This document shows positions 15,819 to 24,311 of a stretch of DNA of 41,471 nt, in pieces. This DNA is from a virus: IMG/VR virus record IMGVR_UViG_3300028920_000139, positions 1 through 41,471 of that record; one strand, 5' to 3'. The notes under the pieces were generated by a model. It ran no database searches, was not told the origin of the DNA, and worked only from the letters and a program-made list of their open reading frames with translations. The translations under genes were made by a program, and so were the position numbers. Each line of letters opens with the position of its first letter. The first letter of the stretch is position 1.

Positions 15819-17786
15819 ATGGCAACAAACGTACCAGATCCTTCTCCAGTTCAAGGAGATGTTGACCCCCAAGCTAGCAACAACGGAGCTACGGAGAGTC
15901 GTTCTCCGGTGTCTTCCAACGAACGTTTGTTGCGACAGATCGAAGCTAGTGCTGACTTCTACGACCCTCGAAAGTACGAATCTCTTCTAACCTACTACAA
16001 CGATCTCGACCTCCAACCTGAGGGAGGACTCTCTATGGACTACATCGGGTTGACGGCTTCCAAGCCTAACCCGAAAATGTTCGTGGTAGGTATACTTCCT
16101 CCGACAATGAACATCACGGGTAGGTTGCTTGACAGGTCCTCCAGTGCTGCTGCCATCACCGACCCTCTTCCGGTGAGAGCTTACGATCAGGGCAACCCTC
16201 GCCTGGTTTTGCAAGATGGTCAGTTGGTAGAAGACACGTCTGGAGATGCCACTGCTGGAGGAGGTAGTGATACTGAAGGTTCTCAAAAGTGGGGAGCTAA
16301 CGCTAGAAACCTTCCTCGGTACTTCTGGGTTGAGTGGGTTACCATGTGTAGGGACAGGTTGGGGATCGACCCTGTCGAGTTAGCGGCTGTCTGCTACAAC
16401 GAAAGTGGGTTCAACCCTGGAGCTGTCAATTCTGGTTCCAATGCCAAAGGCTTGTTTCAGTTCATGCCTGGGGTTGCTGATGACTACATGACAGACGAGC
16501 AGTTCGAGGATTTTGAAAACCTCTCTGCTAGCGAACAACTTCCTTACTTTGAGCAGTTCTTGGCGAAAGGGAAGTTCCTTTGGAGGGGGCGTAAGCCTGG
16601 AGCTAGTGGGGCCGGCTCTCAGAGAGTTGGGGCCTATCAACATGTGTTTGGTGGGCAGCAGAGCCTGAACATGTACGGGGAGTGGTACATTAGTGCTGAA
16701 GCCCAACAGAGGAATTTGGCTGCCGTTCAGGCTAAGGTTGACCAACTAGAAGCTCAAGCAGCGGCAGCAACAGACCCTGCAGATCGTGACCATTATCTGG
16801 CCGAAGCTATTCGAACTCGCAGGTTGTTGCAGAAAGGTTATCCCGGGGGTCGCCAAGGTTGGCTGAATGATCGGGCGTATCGCCAGAACCGAGGGTTTGA
16901 CAAGAATGGTGACGAAGCCATTACCTCTAGCGATATCTGGGCATCCATCGCCAGCAAGCCTCCTATGTGGATTCAACAGATCATCCGTGAGGTAGAAGCT
17001 TCTGGGGAAAAGGCTGAGTACGAAGGTTCCTTGGGAACTCAGTTGCGTCCCATGTGGGTGGAGGATGGGAGCCCTGAAGCTGACTTGGTGAGGAAGCTAC
17101 TTAGCCAGGTAGGGCAAACGGGGTACAACGCTACTCCGAACGGTATCAAGTTCTTGGAAAAACAGAAGGCCATGATTGCCCAGGCTCAGATGAAGCTGGA
17201 CAACATGCGCAACACGCCCCCTCTCAAGATGCGGGTCAATCCGGCCAGCTTCACAGTCAAAGGGGAGAAGATCGTTTCGGACGGCAATTGGAGCCGCAAC
17301 GGACCTATCATCGAGCATTGGGGAGACGCCCAGGACAAGATCTCGGGATCTGGGAAAGTGGCTGGCTTCTACTCCATGTACCGTAACGATGCTCGAATGC
17401 CCGGGTTGACCCGGACTGCCAAATTCTTCTCCGAATCCTTTCAGAACTTCTTGTCTCTGTTCCTGATCTACCGGAACAACGGCGGCCTTTTCCTGCAAGA
17501 CCAGCAAGGAGAGGACGTCCGGCAGAACTTGTCGGTAGTAGGCACAATCTACATCTACTATGACAACACTTTGTACCTAGGGAGCTTTGACAACTTCAAC
17601 ATCACTGAGGATGCCACCGCTCCCCACACCTTGGAGTACAGTTTTGAGTTCACAGTGAGAGCGGCGTTCTTGCTTGATCGTCCCAATGAACAAAGCTTCA
17701 CGTACGGAGCTCCTAATCTGTTCCCTTCTGAAAAAGCCCCCCTTCTTCAAGCCACGTCAGGCTCTGGAGTTCTAGGGGGTCGGTAA
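15819..17786 (+). CDS. Tail hub protein with lytic transglycosylase (SLT) domain
   Basis: About 655 residues combining a peptidoglycan-cutting domain and a structural domain. Residues ~165-260 are an SLT/goose-lysozyme-like fold: IDPVELAAVCYNESGFNPGA with catalytic Glu195, then the conserved AKGLFQFMP (from ~209). Such enzymes cleave the glycan strand so the tube can pass the cell wall. Residues 361-372 (DKNGDEAITSSD) match a Ca-binding EF-hand or dockerin-type loop. The C-terminal domain starts at Asn474 (NPASFTV), has EHWG (His500-Trp501-Gly502) and ends in a beta-rich TLEYSFEFTVRAAFLL; it parallels the preceding protein. ATG 15819 is chosen because GGAG (15808-15811) is 7 nt upstream; GTG 15813 is too close. 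The next gene starts 3 nt after the stop. Confidence 0.8.
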   Translation: MATNVPDPSPVQGDVDPQASNNGATESRSPVSSNERLLRQIEASADFYDPRKYESLLTYYNDLDLQPEGGLSMDYIGLTASKPNPKMFVVGILPPTMNITGRLLDRSSSAAAITDPLPVRAYDQGNPRLVLQDGQLVEDTSGDATAGGGSDTEGSQKWGANARNLPRYFWVEWVTMCRDRLGIDPVELAAVCYNESGFNPGAVNSGSNAKGLFQFMPGVADDYMTDEQFEDFENLSASEQLPYFEQFLAKGKFLWRGRKPGASGAGSQRVGAYQHVFGGQQSLNMYGEWYISAEAQQRNLAAVQAKVDQLEAQAAAATDPADRDHYLAEAIRTRRLLQKGYPGGRQGWLNDRAYRQNRGFDKNGDEAITSSDIWASIASKPPMWIQQIIREVEASGEKAEYEGSLGTQLRPMWVEDGSPEADLVRKLLSQVGQTGYNATPNGIKFLEKQKAMIAQAQMKLDNMRNTPPLKMRVNPASFTVKGEKIVSDGNWSRNGPIIEHWGDAQDKISGSGKVAGFYSMYRNDARMPGLTRTAKFFSESFQNFLSLFLIYRNNGGLFLQDQQGEDVRQNLSVVGTIYIYYDNTLYLGSFDNFNITEDATAPHTLEYSFEFTVRAAFLLDRPNEQSFTYGAPNLFPSEKAPLLQATSGSGVLGGR

Positions 17787-17789
17787 GCA

Positions 17790-20700
17790 ATGGCACGCAG
17801 TCCCTACCAAGGCACTTGGCAACAAGGCATTCGTCCTACGATAGTGACGGCGCCTGATGCCCTTGTGTTCATCAACGGGGAGATCGACGTTCTGGGGTGC
17901 TCTCAGTGTCAACGCCGCTTCGACATCCAGAAGTACATCACTAGTATTCAAGTGGACCTGAACGTCGATAGTCCGCCTGGTTCGGCTAGCATCAATCTGA
18001 GCATCCCCCGGCATACGATAGACGATTTCTACTTCGAAGGGGTCCCTCTCATCTCTCCGATGATGGAGGTAGAGATCTATGCCAAGGGCTATTTCACTCT
18101 AGAGGGCCTACCGCAGTACTACCCCATCTTTTGGGGGCTCACGACGGAAATCAGTGACCAGTATGCTGGAGGGGAACACACTGTCAGCATCAACTGCTCA
18201 GACATCCTGAAGTGGTGGGAACTGTGCAAGATGAACATCAACCCATCCTTCACAGGAGGGCAGTTCAAGGGGCTCGCTTTCGGCAACATCTTCCACGGCA
18301 TGAACCCCTATGATGTCATCTGGACACTAGCTCAACAGTCGTTCGGAGATGTGGTTGTGGGCACCGGTTCTCTCACATCCTTCTTCAAGGAGAACTCCCA
18401 GAAGCAGACCTTCCAGTACGCTCTTCGGGACATCATGCAGTACTGGAACGAAAGGTTCACGCGCATTCGTTCCAACATGATGCTGTACGGGACGGAGGGT
18501 GCTTCTGTCCGAGGGGATTATCTGTACGCCCGGTACAAGGCTTGGCGAGCGGGTATCGGAACGTCGAAGAAAGACGCTGTCAACCAACCTTTCGCCTCTG
18601 CTGTAGTTAGAGAAGCCAACGGAGGGGCCTTAGGAAGTCAGATGATCTTCGATCCCACCTCTTCTTCGGTGGTGGCTTTTCGCACTCAGATGATGGAGGC
18701 TGGTCAGGTCAACTTCTGGCAATCGGAGTATCAAACCAAGCTGGAGTTGGCTAATGCTGCCAAAGAAGCAATCGGCTACGAGTTCTTCATGGATGTGACG
18801 GGGGACATTGTATTCAAGCCTCCCTTCTACAACCTGGATGTGCTGAGCAACAAGCCAGTATCTTGGATTCAGAATATTGACATCATCAACTGGGACTTCT
18901 CGGAGTCTGAAGCGGAAGTAGTCACCCAGCTGTCAATTCAAGGCAACTACACGGGTGGTGTGGATTGGGGTATGGGAGAGGAGACCACTCCTTTCACCTC
19001 AGTCACAGACTATCATCTACTCCGTAAATACGGATGGCGTACCCAGACTTTCAACTCAGAGTTCATGGCTTCCCCCAAGCTCATGTTCTACATGGGTCTG
19101 GACCTCATGGATCGTTACAACGCTCGTCGGCACCGATCCACGGTCAACATTCCTTTGCGCCCCGAGCTCCGACTTGGTTTTCCTGTCTACGTCGCTCCCA
19201 AGGATCAGATGTGGTACGTCCAGGGGATCAGCCACAACATCCAGTTTGGGGGACAAGCCCAAACTACTCTGACCTTGAGTGCTCGTCGCCAAAAGTTCGT
19301 AGCGCCTCAAGGGATTGGAACCATTCGTCTCACAAACTATGAAGGCCCACCGCCTTCTGAAGCACCTGCTACCCAGCTTCAAGACAGCAACCCGAAGCCT
19401 TCTGTTCGTCAGCTACGAGCCGGGGGCGCTTTCAAGCTCACCATTGGGGAAGCTGCTTTGATTCCTCCGGTGAAAGCTCAGGATACTGGCAACTCTTTCA
19501 ATCCCTACGCGCCTTTGATCTTGAGGCATCCCAAAACAGGGAGGATCGTGGGTTACCCTAATGTGGTGATGACCTACACCCGGCCCTTTGCTTCTGAGTT
19601 GTTCAGTGAAGAGCAACTGGCTCGGGCAGAAGGTCGGAAGCCTAGTCCTAGAGACAATCCCTATCTCAAAGACTACGATGAGGTCACAGCTAAGAATCTG
19701 GCGGATACCGAACGGGCCATGATCACTCAGACCACTGAGGATCGGATTCGAGACAAACATCTTTCGAACCGTTACTCCTATGGTCTCAATTCGGCAGGGG
19801 TGTACACGTACGCTCACGATGTTTCGAAGGTCTTGGAAGAGATTTTGCTCATCCCGAAGTCCAAGATCACGGTTGAGACTCTGGAAGAGGACGAGGCCAC
19901 GGCTTCGGTTCTTGGCAAGCAGCGAGGCTCTGCCATGATTCGTCCGGTCTCTGATTCCAGAGGCTTCGAGGTCATCGGACACTACAAGTACGGCCGAGGT
20001 ATCTCTCTGAGAGATGGCTCTTTGGTTTTGTCTGGGACGAACAACACCAACCAGCAAGCCAATGTAGATCTCCAGTTGGCTCTGAGTGGGGGTTTGTACG
20101 AGACTCTTAAGGCTCAATCCCAAGGACTCACAGGATTCGTCAACACCTATCCCAACCCTTCTGATGCTGTAGCTCGCCTGGCTCCTGAAGAGCTCCAGAC
20201 GGCCGCTGTGGTCAACCCGGACACGAAGGAGCCTGAATTTGTGGAGGTGGGTAAGAACTTCGTGGACGCAGCTCCACTGGGTTCTGCAGCCAATGAGGGG
20301 GTTCCTGTTAGTGTGGAGGCAGGGCAGCTTTCCAGGGCTTTGACCTTGGCAGAAATGCGGGTTCGTGAAGACAGTATCGAGGCAACAGCCAACTGCAACT
20401 GTTTGTCTGGGAGGGCCGACTTGTCTTTCATCAACGTGGGTTACCAGGTCAAGGTTTTGTCAGGGGGAAATGCTCAGGGAGATCTGTCTCAGCTACCAGG
20501 AGATCAAGGACTGGTTTCTTTTGGAGCGGGTCTTGACGAGGAAGGCCAGCAACGAAGAGAAGAGGCTCATACGGCTTACGAGGCAGCCTTGGAGCAAGCT
20601 CGGATCGAGGCTCAAGAAGTTTGGGACGAGACTTTTGCCAAGGAGATGCCAGACGCTTATGTCAGGCGTCAGGAAGAGCGCTGGAGACAGGACCAAATCA

Positions 20701-21512
20701 CTCGGGAACAGTTAGAGCAGGTCTACGCCAACAACACGAATTACAATATCGATGAGCCTTCTTCTTCAGTAGCTAAGCGAGAGACTGCTGCTAAAGCCAA
20801 AGCAGATGCTGCTGCTCAAGAAACCCGAGAGCGTTTAGAAGGGGAGGCCCTGGCGGCTTACCAAGAGGCTCTTGGTACAGAGGGTATAGACGGGACTATA
20901 GCGGAACAGGCGTTGTACGACTCCTATCAAGAAGATGGGGGCCCTATAGACCTGCGTGGGGCAGCTTTAGGACAGCAGCAGCTGAACCAGGTTGAGCAGT
21001 TCCTAGTCACTCTCTACGAGGCTCTTGACGCTCCTCACCAGCAGTATGAGAAAGCTCTTCGGGGTGAGTTACTGGATGTTCCCAACAAGACTGCGAATGA
21101 GATTCGCTTTGACAACCCTGCTGATACGGGTCTCAGTCCGTTGGAGCCTCCCTACTCTCAACCAAACCGGGCCCTGGGGGGTGATCCAATAGCTTTGGCG
21201 AACCAGATCAGTAGCAACGCTGATCAAGTAGCTGAGTCCTGGAGTACCTTTGGGACTCGTCTGCAAGAGAATGCCCAACGATCTCAGATTGAAGCAGAGA
21301 TCTCCAGGGACACTCAGCGTCTCAATGGCCTTAGGGAAGAGCAGGAGCGTCTGCAAAGAGCTCAAACAGCTGGAGGGGTTCGGTATACTGGGATCCCTCT
21401 TGAAGACCTTCCGTCTCGAAGAGCTGAGGTGGATGACCAGATCGTACGTACTGAGCAGAATATCGCTCGAAATCAGGCTCGAATCACCGAGCTGAACAAC
21501 AGCAACCCGTAG
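17790..21512 (+). CDS. Baseplate hub protein (gp27/gpD-like) with long coiled C-terminus
   Basis: 1240 residues. The N-terminal ~520 residues look like a hub protein: SIQVDLNVDSPPGSASINLS, then PMMEVEIYAKGYF, PIFWGLTTEISDQYAGGEHT, and SINCSDILKWWE, the pattern of two barrel domains that in gp27/gpD trimers join tube and spike. DLMDRYNARRHRSTVNIPLR, then VQGISHNIQFGGQAQTTLTL completes it. From ~520 to 860 is a beta-rich region; residues ~890-1240 are charged coiled coil (RREEAHTAYEAALEQARIEA; LNGLREEQERLQRAQ). Cys37-Ser-Gln-Cys40 and a Cys-Asn-Cys near 870 are notable. Typical gp27 is about 390 residues, so this is greatly extended. No good ribosome site except GGGGGT about 9 nt upstream. Confidence 0.65.
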   Translation: MARSPYQGTWQQGIRPTIVTAPDALVFINGEIDVLGCSQCQRRFDIQKYITSIQVDLNVDSPPGSASINLSIPRHTIDDFYFEGVPLISPMMEVEIYAKGYFTLEGLPQYYPIFWGLTTEISDQYAGGEHTVSINCSDILKWWELCKMNINPSFTGGQFKGLAFGNIFHGMNPYDVIWTLAQQSFGDVVVGTGSLTSFFKENSQKQTFQYALRDIMQYWNERFTRIRSNMMLYGTEGASVRGDYLYARYKAWRAGIGTSKKDAVNQPFASAVVREANGGALGSQMIFDPTSSSVVAFRTQMMEAGQVNFWQSEYQTKLELANAAKEAIGYEFFMDVTGDIVFKPPFYNLDVLSNKPVSWIQNIDIINWDFSESEAEVVTQLSIQGNYTGGVDWGMGEETTPFTSVTDYHLLRKYGWRTQTFNSEFMASPKLMFYMGLDLMDRYNARRHRSTVNIPLRPELRLGFPVYVAPKDQMWYVQGISHNIQFGGQAQTTLTLSARRQKFVAPQGIGTIRLTNYEGPPPSEAPATQLQDSNPKPSVRQLRAGGAFKLTIGEAALIPPVKAQDTGNSFNPYAPLILRHPKTGRIVGYPNVVMTYTRPFASELFSEEQLARAEGRKPSPRDNPYLKDYDEVTAKNLADTERAMITQTTEDRIRDKHLSNRYSYGLNSAGVYTYAHDVSKVLEEILLIPKSKITVETLEEDEATASVLGKQRGSAMIRPVSDSRGFEVIGHYKYGRGISLRDGSLVLSGTNNTNQQANVDLQLALSGGLYETLKAQSQGLTGFVNTYPNPSDAVARLAPEELQTAAVVNPDTKEPEFVEVGKNFVDAAPLGSAANEGVPVSVEAGQLSRALTLAEMRVREDSIEATANCNCLSGRADLSFINVGYQVKVLSGGNAQGDLSQLPGDQGLVSFGAGLDEEGQQRREEAHTAYEAALEQARIEAQEVWDETFAKEMPDAYVRRQEERWRQDQITREQLEQVYANNTNYNIDEPSSSVAKRETAAKAKADAAAQETRERLEGEALAAYQEALGTEGIDGTIAEQALYDSYQEDGGPIDLRGAALGQQQLNQVEQFLVTLYEALDAPHQQYEKALRGELLDVPNKTANEIRFDNPADTGLSPLEPPYSQPNRALGGDPIALANQISSNADQVAESWSTFGTRLQENAQRSQIEAEISRDTQRLNGLREEQERLQRAQTAGGVRYTGIPLEDLPSRRAEVDDQIVRTEQNIARNQARITELNNSNP

Positions 21513-21514
21513 TC

Positions 21515-23707
21515 ATGCCTGTAAACCGCACTGTTCCCAGAAGGCCCATAGGCACTGTTCCAAAGAAAGACTTTGCTGACGGTCCTCAGAACTTCATTGG
21601 TACCAAGATTGGTCTGATCACCCGAGTGGATGAGGTCAACATGAAGGCCGATGTGAAGATTCTGACAGGTGCAGGTTTTCGCTATGAGCTGGATCTGACC
21701 CAATCGATGGCGGGCCCTCGTAGTTTCTGGGGCGGGATCCCTGAAGTCAATTCTTTGGTCATCTTGGGGTATCGTCGAGTCCACAAGAACCTTCAAGAGG
21801 CTGTAATTCTCACCTACCTGCCGACAGGTACCAAGAGCGGTCTTCGTTTCGATCCCTTCTCTCAGTACGATCCGAACAACGTTGATCCTGACGAACTAGA
21901 ACTGGTTGAGCAACTCTTGGGGAAGGCCGTCAGGTACAAGCGACTCATGATGAAGCCGGGGGACGTGGGAGGCATGTCCTCGTCGGGGTCAGAGCTGGTG
22001 CTGTCCAAAGACGTGTCCTTCTGCAACCGAGCCGGAGATTTCGTTGAGCTAAGGGATTCAGAACGAACTTTAGTAGCACAGTCGGTCCACAGGATTGAAG
22101 CAGAGTCAGGTGTCCGCAGAGTCTCTGGGCCTATCCGTCGTAGTGCTTTCTACTTACCCGAAGACATCTTCGATGCTGATGGGAAGCTCAAGAGCGCTAG
22201 TGCAACGGCAGTCAAAGATCGCTACTACGGGCAGGATGAGCTGGAGAAGATGGGCCCTGGGCTACAGGCTGGGGAGCCCCCCAAGTACGCCAACTCTGAC
22301 GGAACGGTTTCTGAGATCTTCAATGACTTCACCAACTATCCCCCCACTACCTATTCAAACGGCCGAAAGGTTCACTACGTCCCCACCTCTCCAGGGCAAG
22401 GGATAGACGACATTGGCGCAACGGCTGATGCCTTTGTGGAACATCGAATGGAGATGAGTCAGACCTCTGACTTGTCTCAGGAGGTACTAGAGGAGATAGA
22501 CGGGTTCCGTTTGGATCAACGGCTTCCCTACATCGAGCAAGTTCTGGGTACCGTGGTGGGCAACGACATGCTCACCTCTTTGGGGATGCGTCAGTACGCC
22601 GACATTCTCAAACCACGTATCTTTGACGAGTTCAACAGCATCCAGAGGGGTCGGTTCCGTTTGGAACGGTGCTTAAGGTCTCCTACCAATGATCTCGAAG
22701 CCTATACGAAGGCCGGGGCTTACCTGTTCCGGCTTCGAATTCCTCGGGGTCGTGGGACAGAGTACTTTGCAGCGGCGGTATCGAAGCAAGGAAAGCTCTT
22801 TCTCAACGTTCCGGCCCCAGCCACTGAGGACTATGCCTCGGGGGTGAAGAACGTCTCGGCCGAGATCAACATGGGAGGGGCTCTCAAGGCTCATTTTGGG
22901 GCAGCCCGTCCTGATGGTGTTTCCATTCACGCCACTATGGATGGGGGCATCAAAGCAGTTATTGGACATGACTCCAGGGGCCGAGCTCTAGACATAACCT
23001 ATCGGTCTTCTGTCAAGAGCACTTACGAGGCCAATAACCCTGACGACAACGGGGTAGCCTACGAGATGCTTTGCAAAGGGGCTCGCCGTACGAACGTCAC
23101 AGGTACCGACCAAGACTTCGTGGGAGCTCGTCAGTCGGTAGTAGATGGTGGGGACAAGCTTCAGTGTGATCGTAGAATGGTCAATGCCCATTCCGGTTAC
23201 ACTCTCAATGCGGGAGAGATGAACACTCTCATCGCCGGCAAGTCTCAGTACAACTACGCCCTTCAGGTATTGGAGAACATCATTGCGGGGGGCCGGATCT
23301 CGACCATCTTGGCGGGTGGCTTGGTTCAAAACGTGGCCGCCGGAGGGATGTCCTACAACGTTGGGGCCGGGGGCATCACGATGACGGTTCAGGCTGGAGG
23401 CATCGTGGGGAATGTCACGGCTGGAGGGGTGTCTTTTACTACCGCTGCTGGAGCTGTGAATCTTGCAACTGCCAGTGGGGCGGTGTCTATTGGAGCAGGG
23501 GCAGGGGCCATCTCTTTGACAGCTAGCTTGGCTCTCAACTTGACTGGAGCTCTCATCGTGGCCTCGGCTGCCCAGGTGAAGCTCGGGGCTCCTATCGCCG
23601 TTCTAGGAGTCTGCAGAGGTACTCCTACGATGCCCCCAAACATGCCTACACTGGATCCAATCACGAACATCCCTCTCCAAGGTAGCGTGCAAGTCTGGTC
23701 CACCTGA
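21515..23707 (+). CDS. Baseplate central spike protein (gp5/gpV-like)
   Basis: 730 residues. The spike pierces the outer cell surface. Residues ~25-115 read as an OB-fold: GLITRVDEVNMKADVKILTG, then SFWGGIPEVNSLVILGYRR, typical of gp5/gpV/VgrG spikes. The middle is unassigned. Residues ~585-685 are a string of short Gly-Ala-rich repeats (NIIAGGRISTILAGGLVQNV; GGITMTVQAGGIVGNVTAGG) that suit a trimeric intertwined beta-helix, then a closing RGTPTMPPNMPTLDPITNIP. No HxH iron-binding tip is visible. The gene follows the hub gene by 2 nt and ends in a 1-nt overlap with the next ATG. Order hub-spike matches other contractile-tail systems. Confidence 0.75.
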   Translation: MPVNRTVPRRPIGTVPKKDFADGPQNFIGTKIGLITRVDEVNMKADVKILTGAGFRYELDLTQSMAGPRSFWGGIPEVNSLVILGYRRVHKNLQEAVILTYLPTGTKSGLRFDPFSQYDPNNVDPDELELVEQLLGKAVRYKRLMMKPGDVGGMSSSGSELVLSKDVSFCNRAGDFVELRDSERTLVAQSVHRIEAESGVRRVSGPIRRSAFYLPEDIFDADGKLKSASATAVKDRYYGQDELEKMGPGLQAGEPPKYANSDGTVSEIFNDFTNYPPTTYSNGRKVHYVPTSPGQGIDDIGATADAFVEHRMEMSQTSDLSQEVLEEIDGFRLDQRLPYIEQVLGTVVGNDMLTSLGMRQYADILKPRIFDEFNSIQRGRFRLERCLRSPTNDLEAYTKAGAYLFRLRIPRGRGTEYFAAAVSKQGKLFLNVPAPATEDYASGVKNVSAEINMGGALKAHFGAARPDGVSIHATMDGGIKAVIGHDSRGRALDITYRSSVKSTYEANNPDDNGVAYEMLCKGARRTNVTGTDQDFVGARQSVVDGGDKLQCDRRMVNAHSGYTLNAGEMNTLIAGKSQYNYALQVLENIIAGGRISTILAGGLVQNVAAGGMSYNVGAGGITMTVQAGGIVGNVTAGGVSFTTAAGAVNLATASGAVSIGAGAGAISLTASLALNLTGALIVASAAQVKLGAPIAVLGVCRGTPTMPPNMPTLDPITNIPLQGSVQVWST

Positions 23708-24270
23708 TGCCTGCTACGATTCCGGGTGTGGTAGGGGTACTGGTACCCAACATCCTCTTTACGGGGGTGGGCGTGATCAAGTATTCCAAAGGGGTAGCCA
23801 ACGGGCTGACTGCTTGGTCTAGGGCTATTCAGATCTCGACTACGGACGCAGGTACAGTAGGCGTAGGTAAGGGGGCTCCAATACCGCTCATTGTTCCTCA
23901 ACCCATTCTGTTCGGAAACATCCTGGCAGGGATGAAAGCCTATGACTTGATAGGCTTGTTGGCGGTGCCTTTTGTACTTGGCCTATCGACTGGTCTGAGT
24001 CTGGCGTTTGCTCAGATGCTAATCAACACGACACATCCGTCGGTAGGTTCCGGGACGGCCATAGCGAAGTTCAGCGCTCCCCCAGCCTCTTCTTTCATGA
24101 TCAGCGGTTTTGCCCGAGAAAACATGACCGGAGAAGGATCCGTCCGGAAGGCCAGAGCTTTGTCACAAGGTCTGGACAGATCCATCGCGAGTCTTGTTAT
24201 CCCCGTCCCCATTGTAGGGCCTGCCGCCTCAGCCCCCTCTTCGGGGTCGGGTTCTGGCAAGCTCATATGA
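23707..24270 (+). CDS. Hydrophobic tail protein next to the spike gene, function unknown
   Basis: 187 residues. Residues ~50-115 are markedly hydrophobic (PIPLIVPQPILFGNILAG; YDLIGLLAVPFVLGLSTG; LSLAFAQMLIN) and could form two or three membrane or buried segments. The rest is Gly/Ser/Pro-rich. The start ATG 23707 overlaps the spike stop by one base (TGATG), so translation is coupled. I do not recognise a PAAR motif. Position after the spike suggests a spike-tip partner, a spike chaperone or a membrane-acting tail component; none is proven. Confidence 0.7.
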   Translation: MPATIPGVVGVLVPNILFTGVGVIKYSKGVANGLTAWSRAIQISTTDAGTVGVGKGAPIPLIVPQPILFGNILAGMKAYDLIGLLAVPFVLGLSTGLSLAFAQMLINTTHPSVGSGTAIAKFSAPPASSFMISGFARENMTGEGSVRKARALSQGLDRSIASLVIPVPIVGPAASAPSSGSGSGKLI

Positions 24271-24308
24271 GGATGAAAATGCAAACGTCGATTCGTTCCC
24301 AGGAGTAA
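24267..24308 (+). promoter_or_regulatory. 13-residue mini-reading frame containing the next gene's ribosome site
   Basis: ATG 24267 overlaps the previous stop and reads MRMKMQTSIRSQE to TAA 24306-24308. Its last sense codons contain AGGAG (24301-24305), the ribosome site of the GTG start at 24312. It resembles the mini-frame at 8903-8950 (both begin ATGARGATGARAATGCAR). It could be a coupling leader or chance; there is no evidence that the peptide is made. Confidence 0.25.
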
Positions 24309-24311
24309 CCC

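Noticed and set aside
19413-20123. Minus-strand open frame of 236 codons
   Set aside because: Antisense to the hub gene in a region of clear coding on the plus strand.
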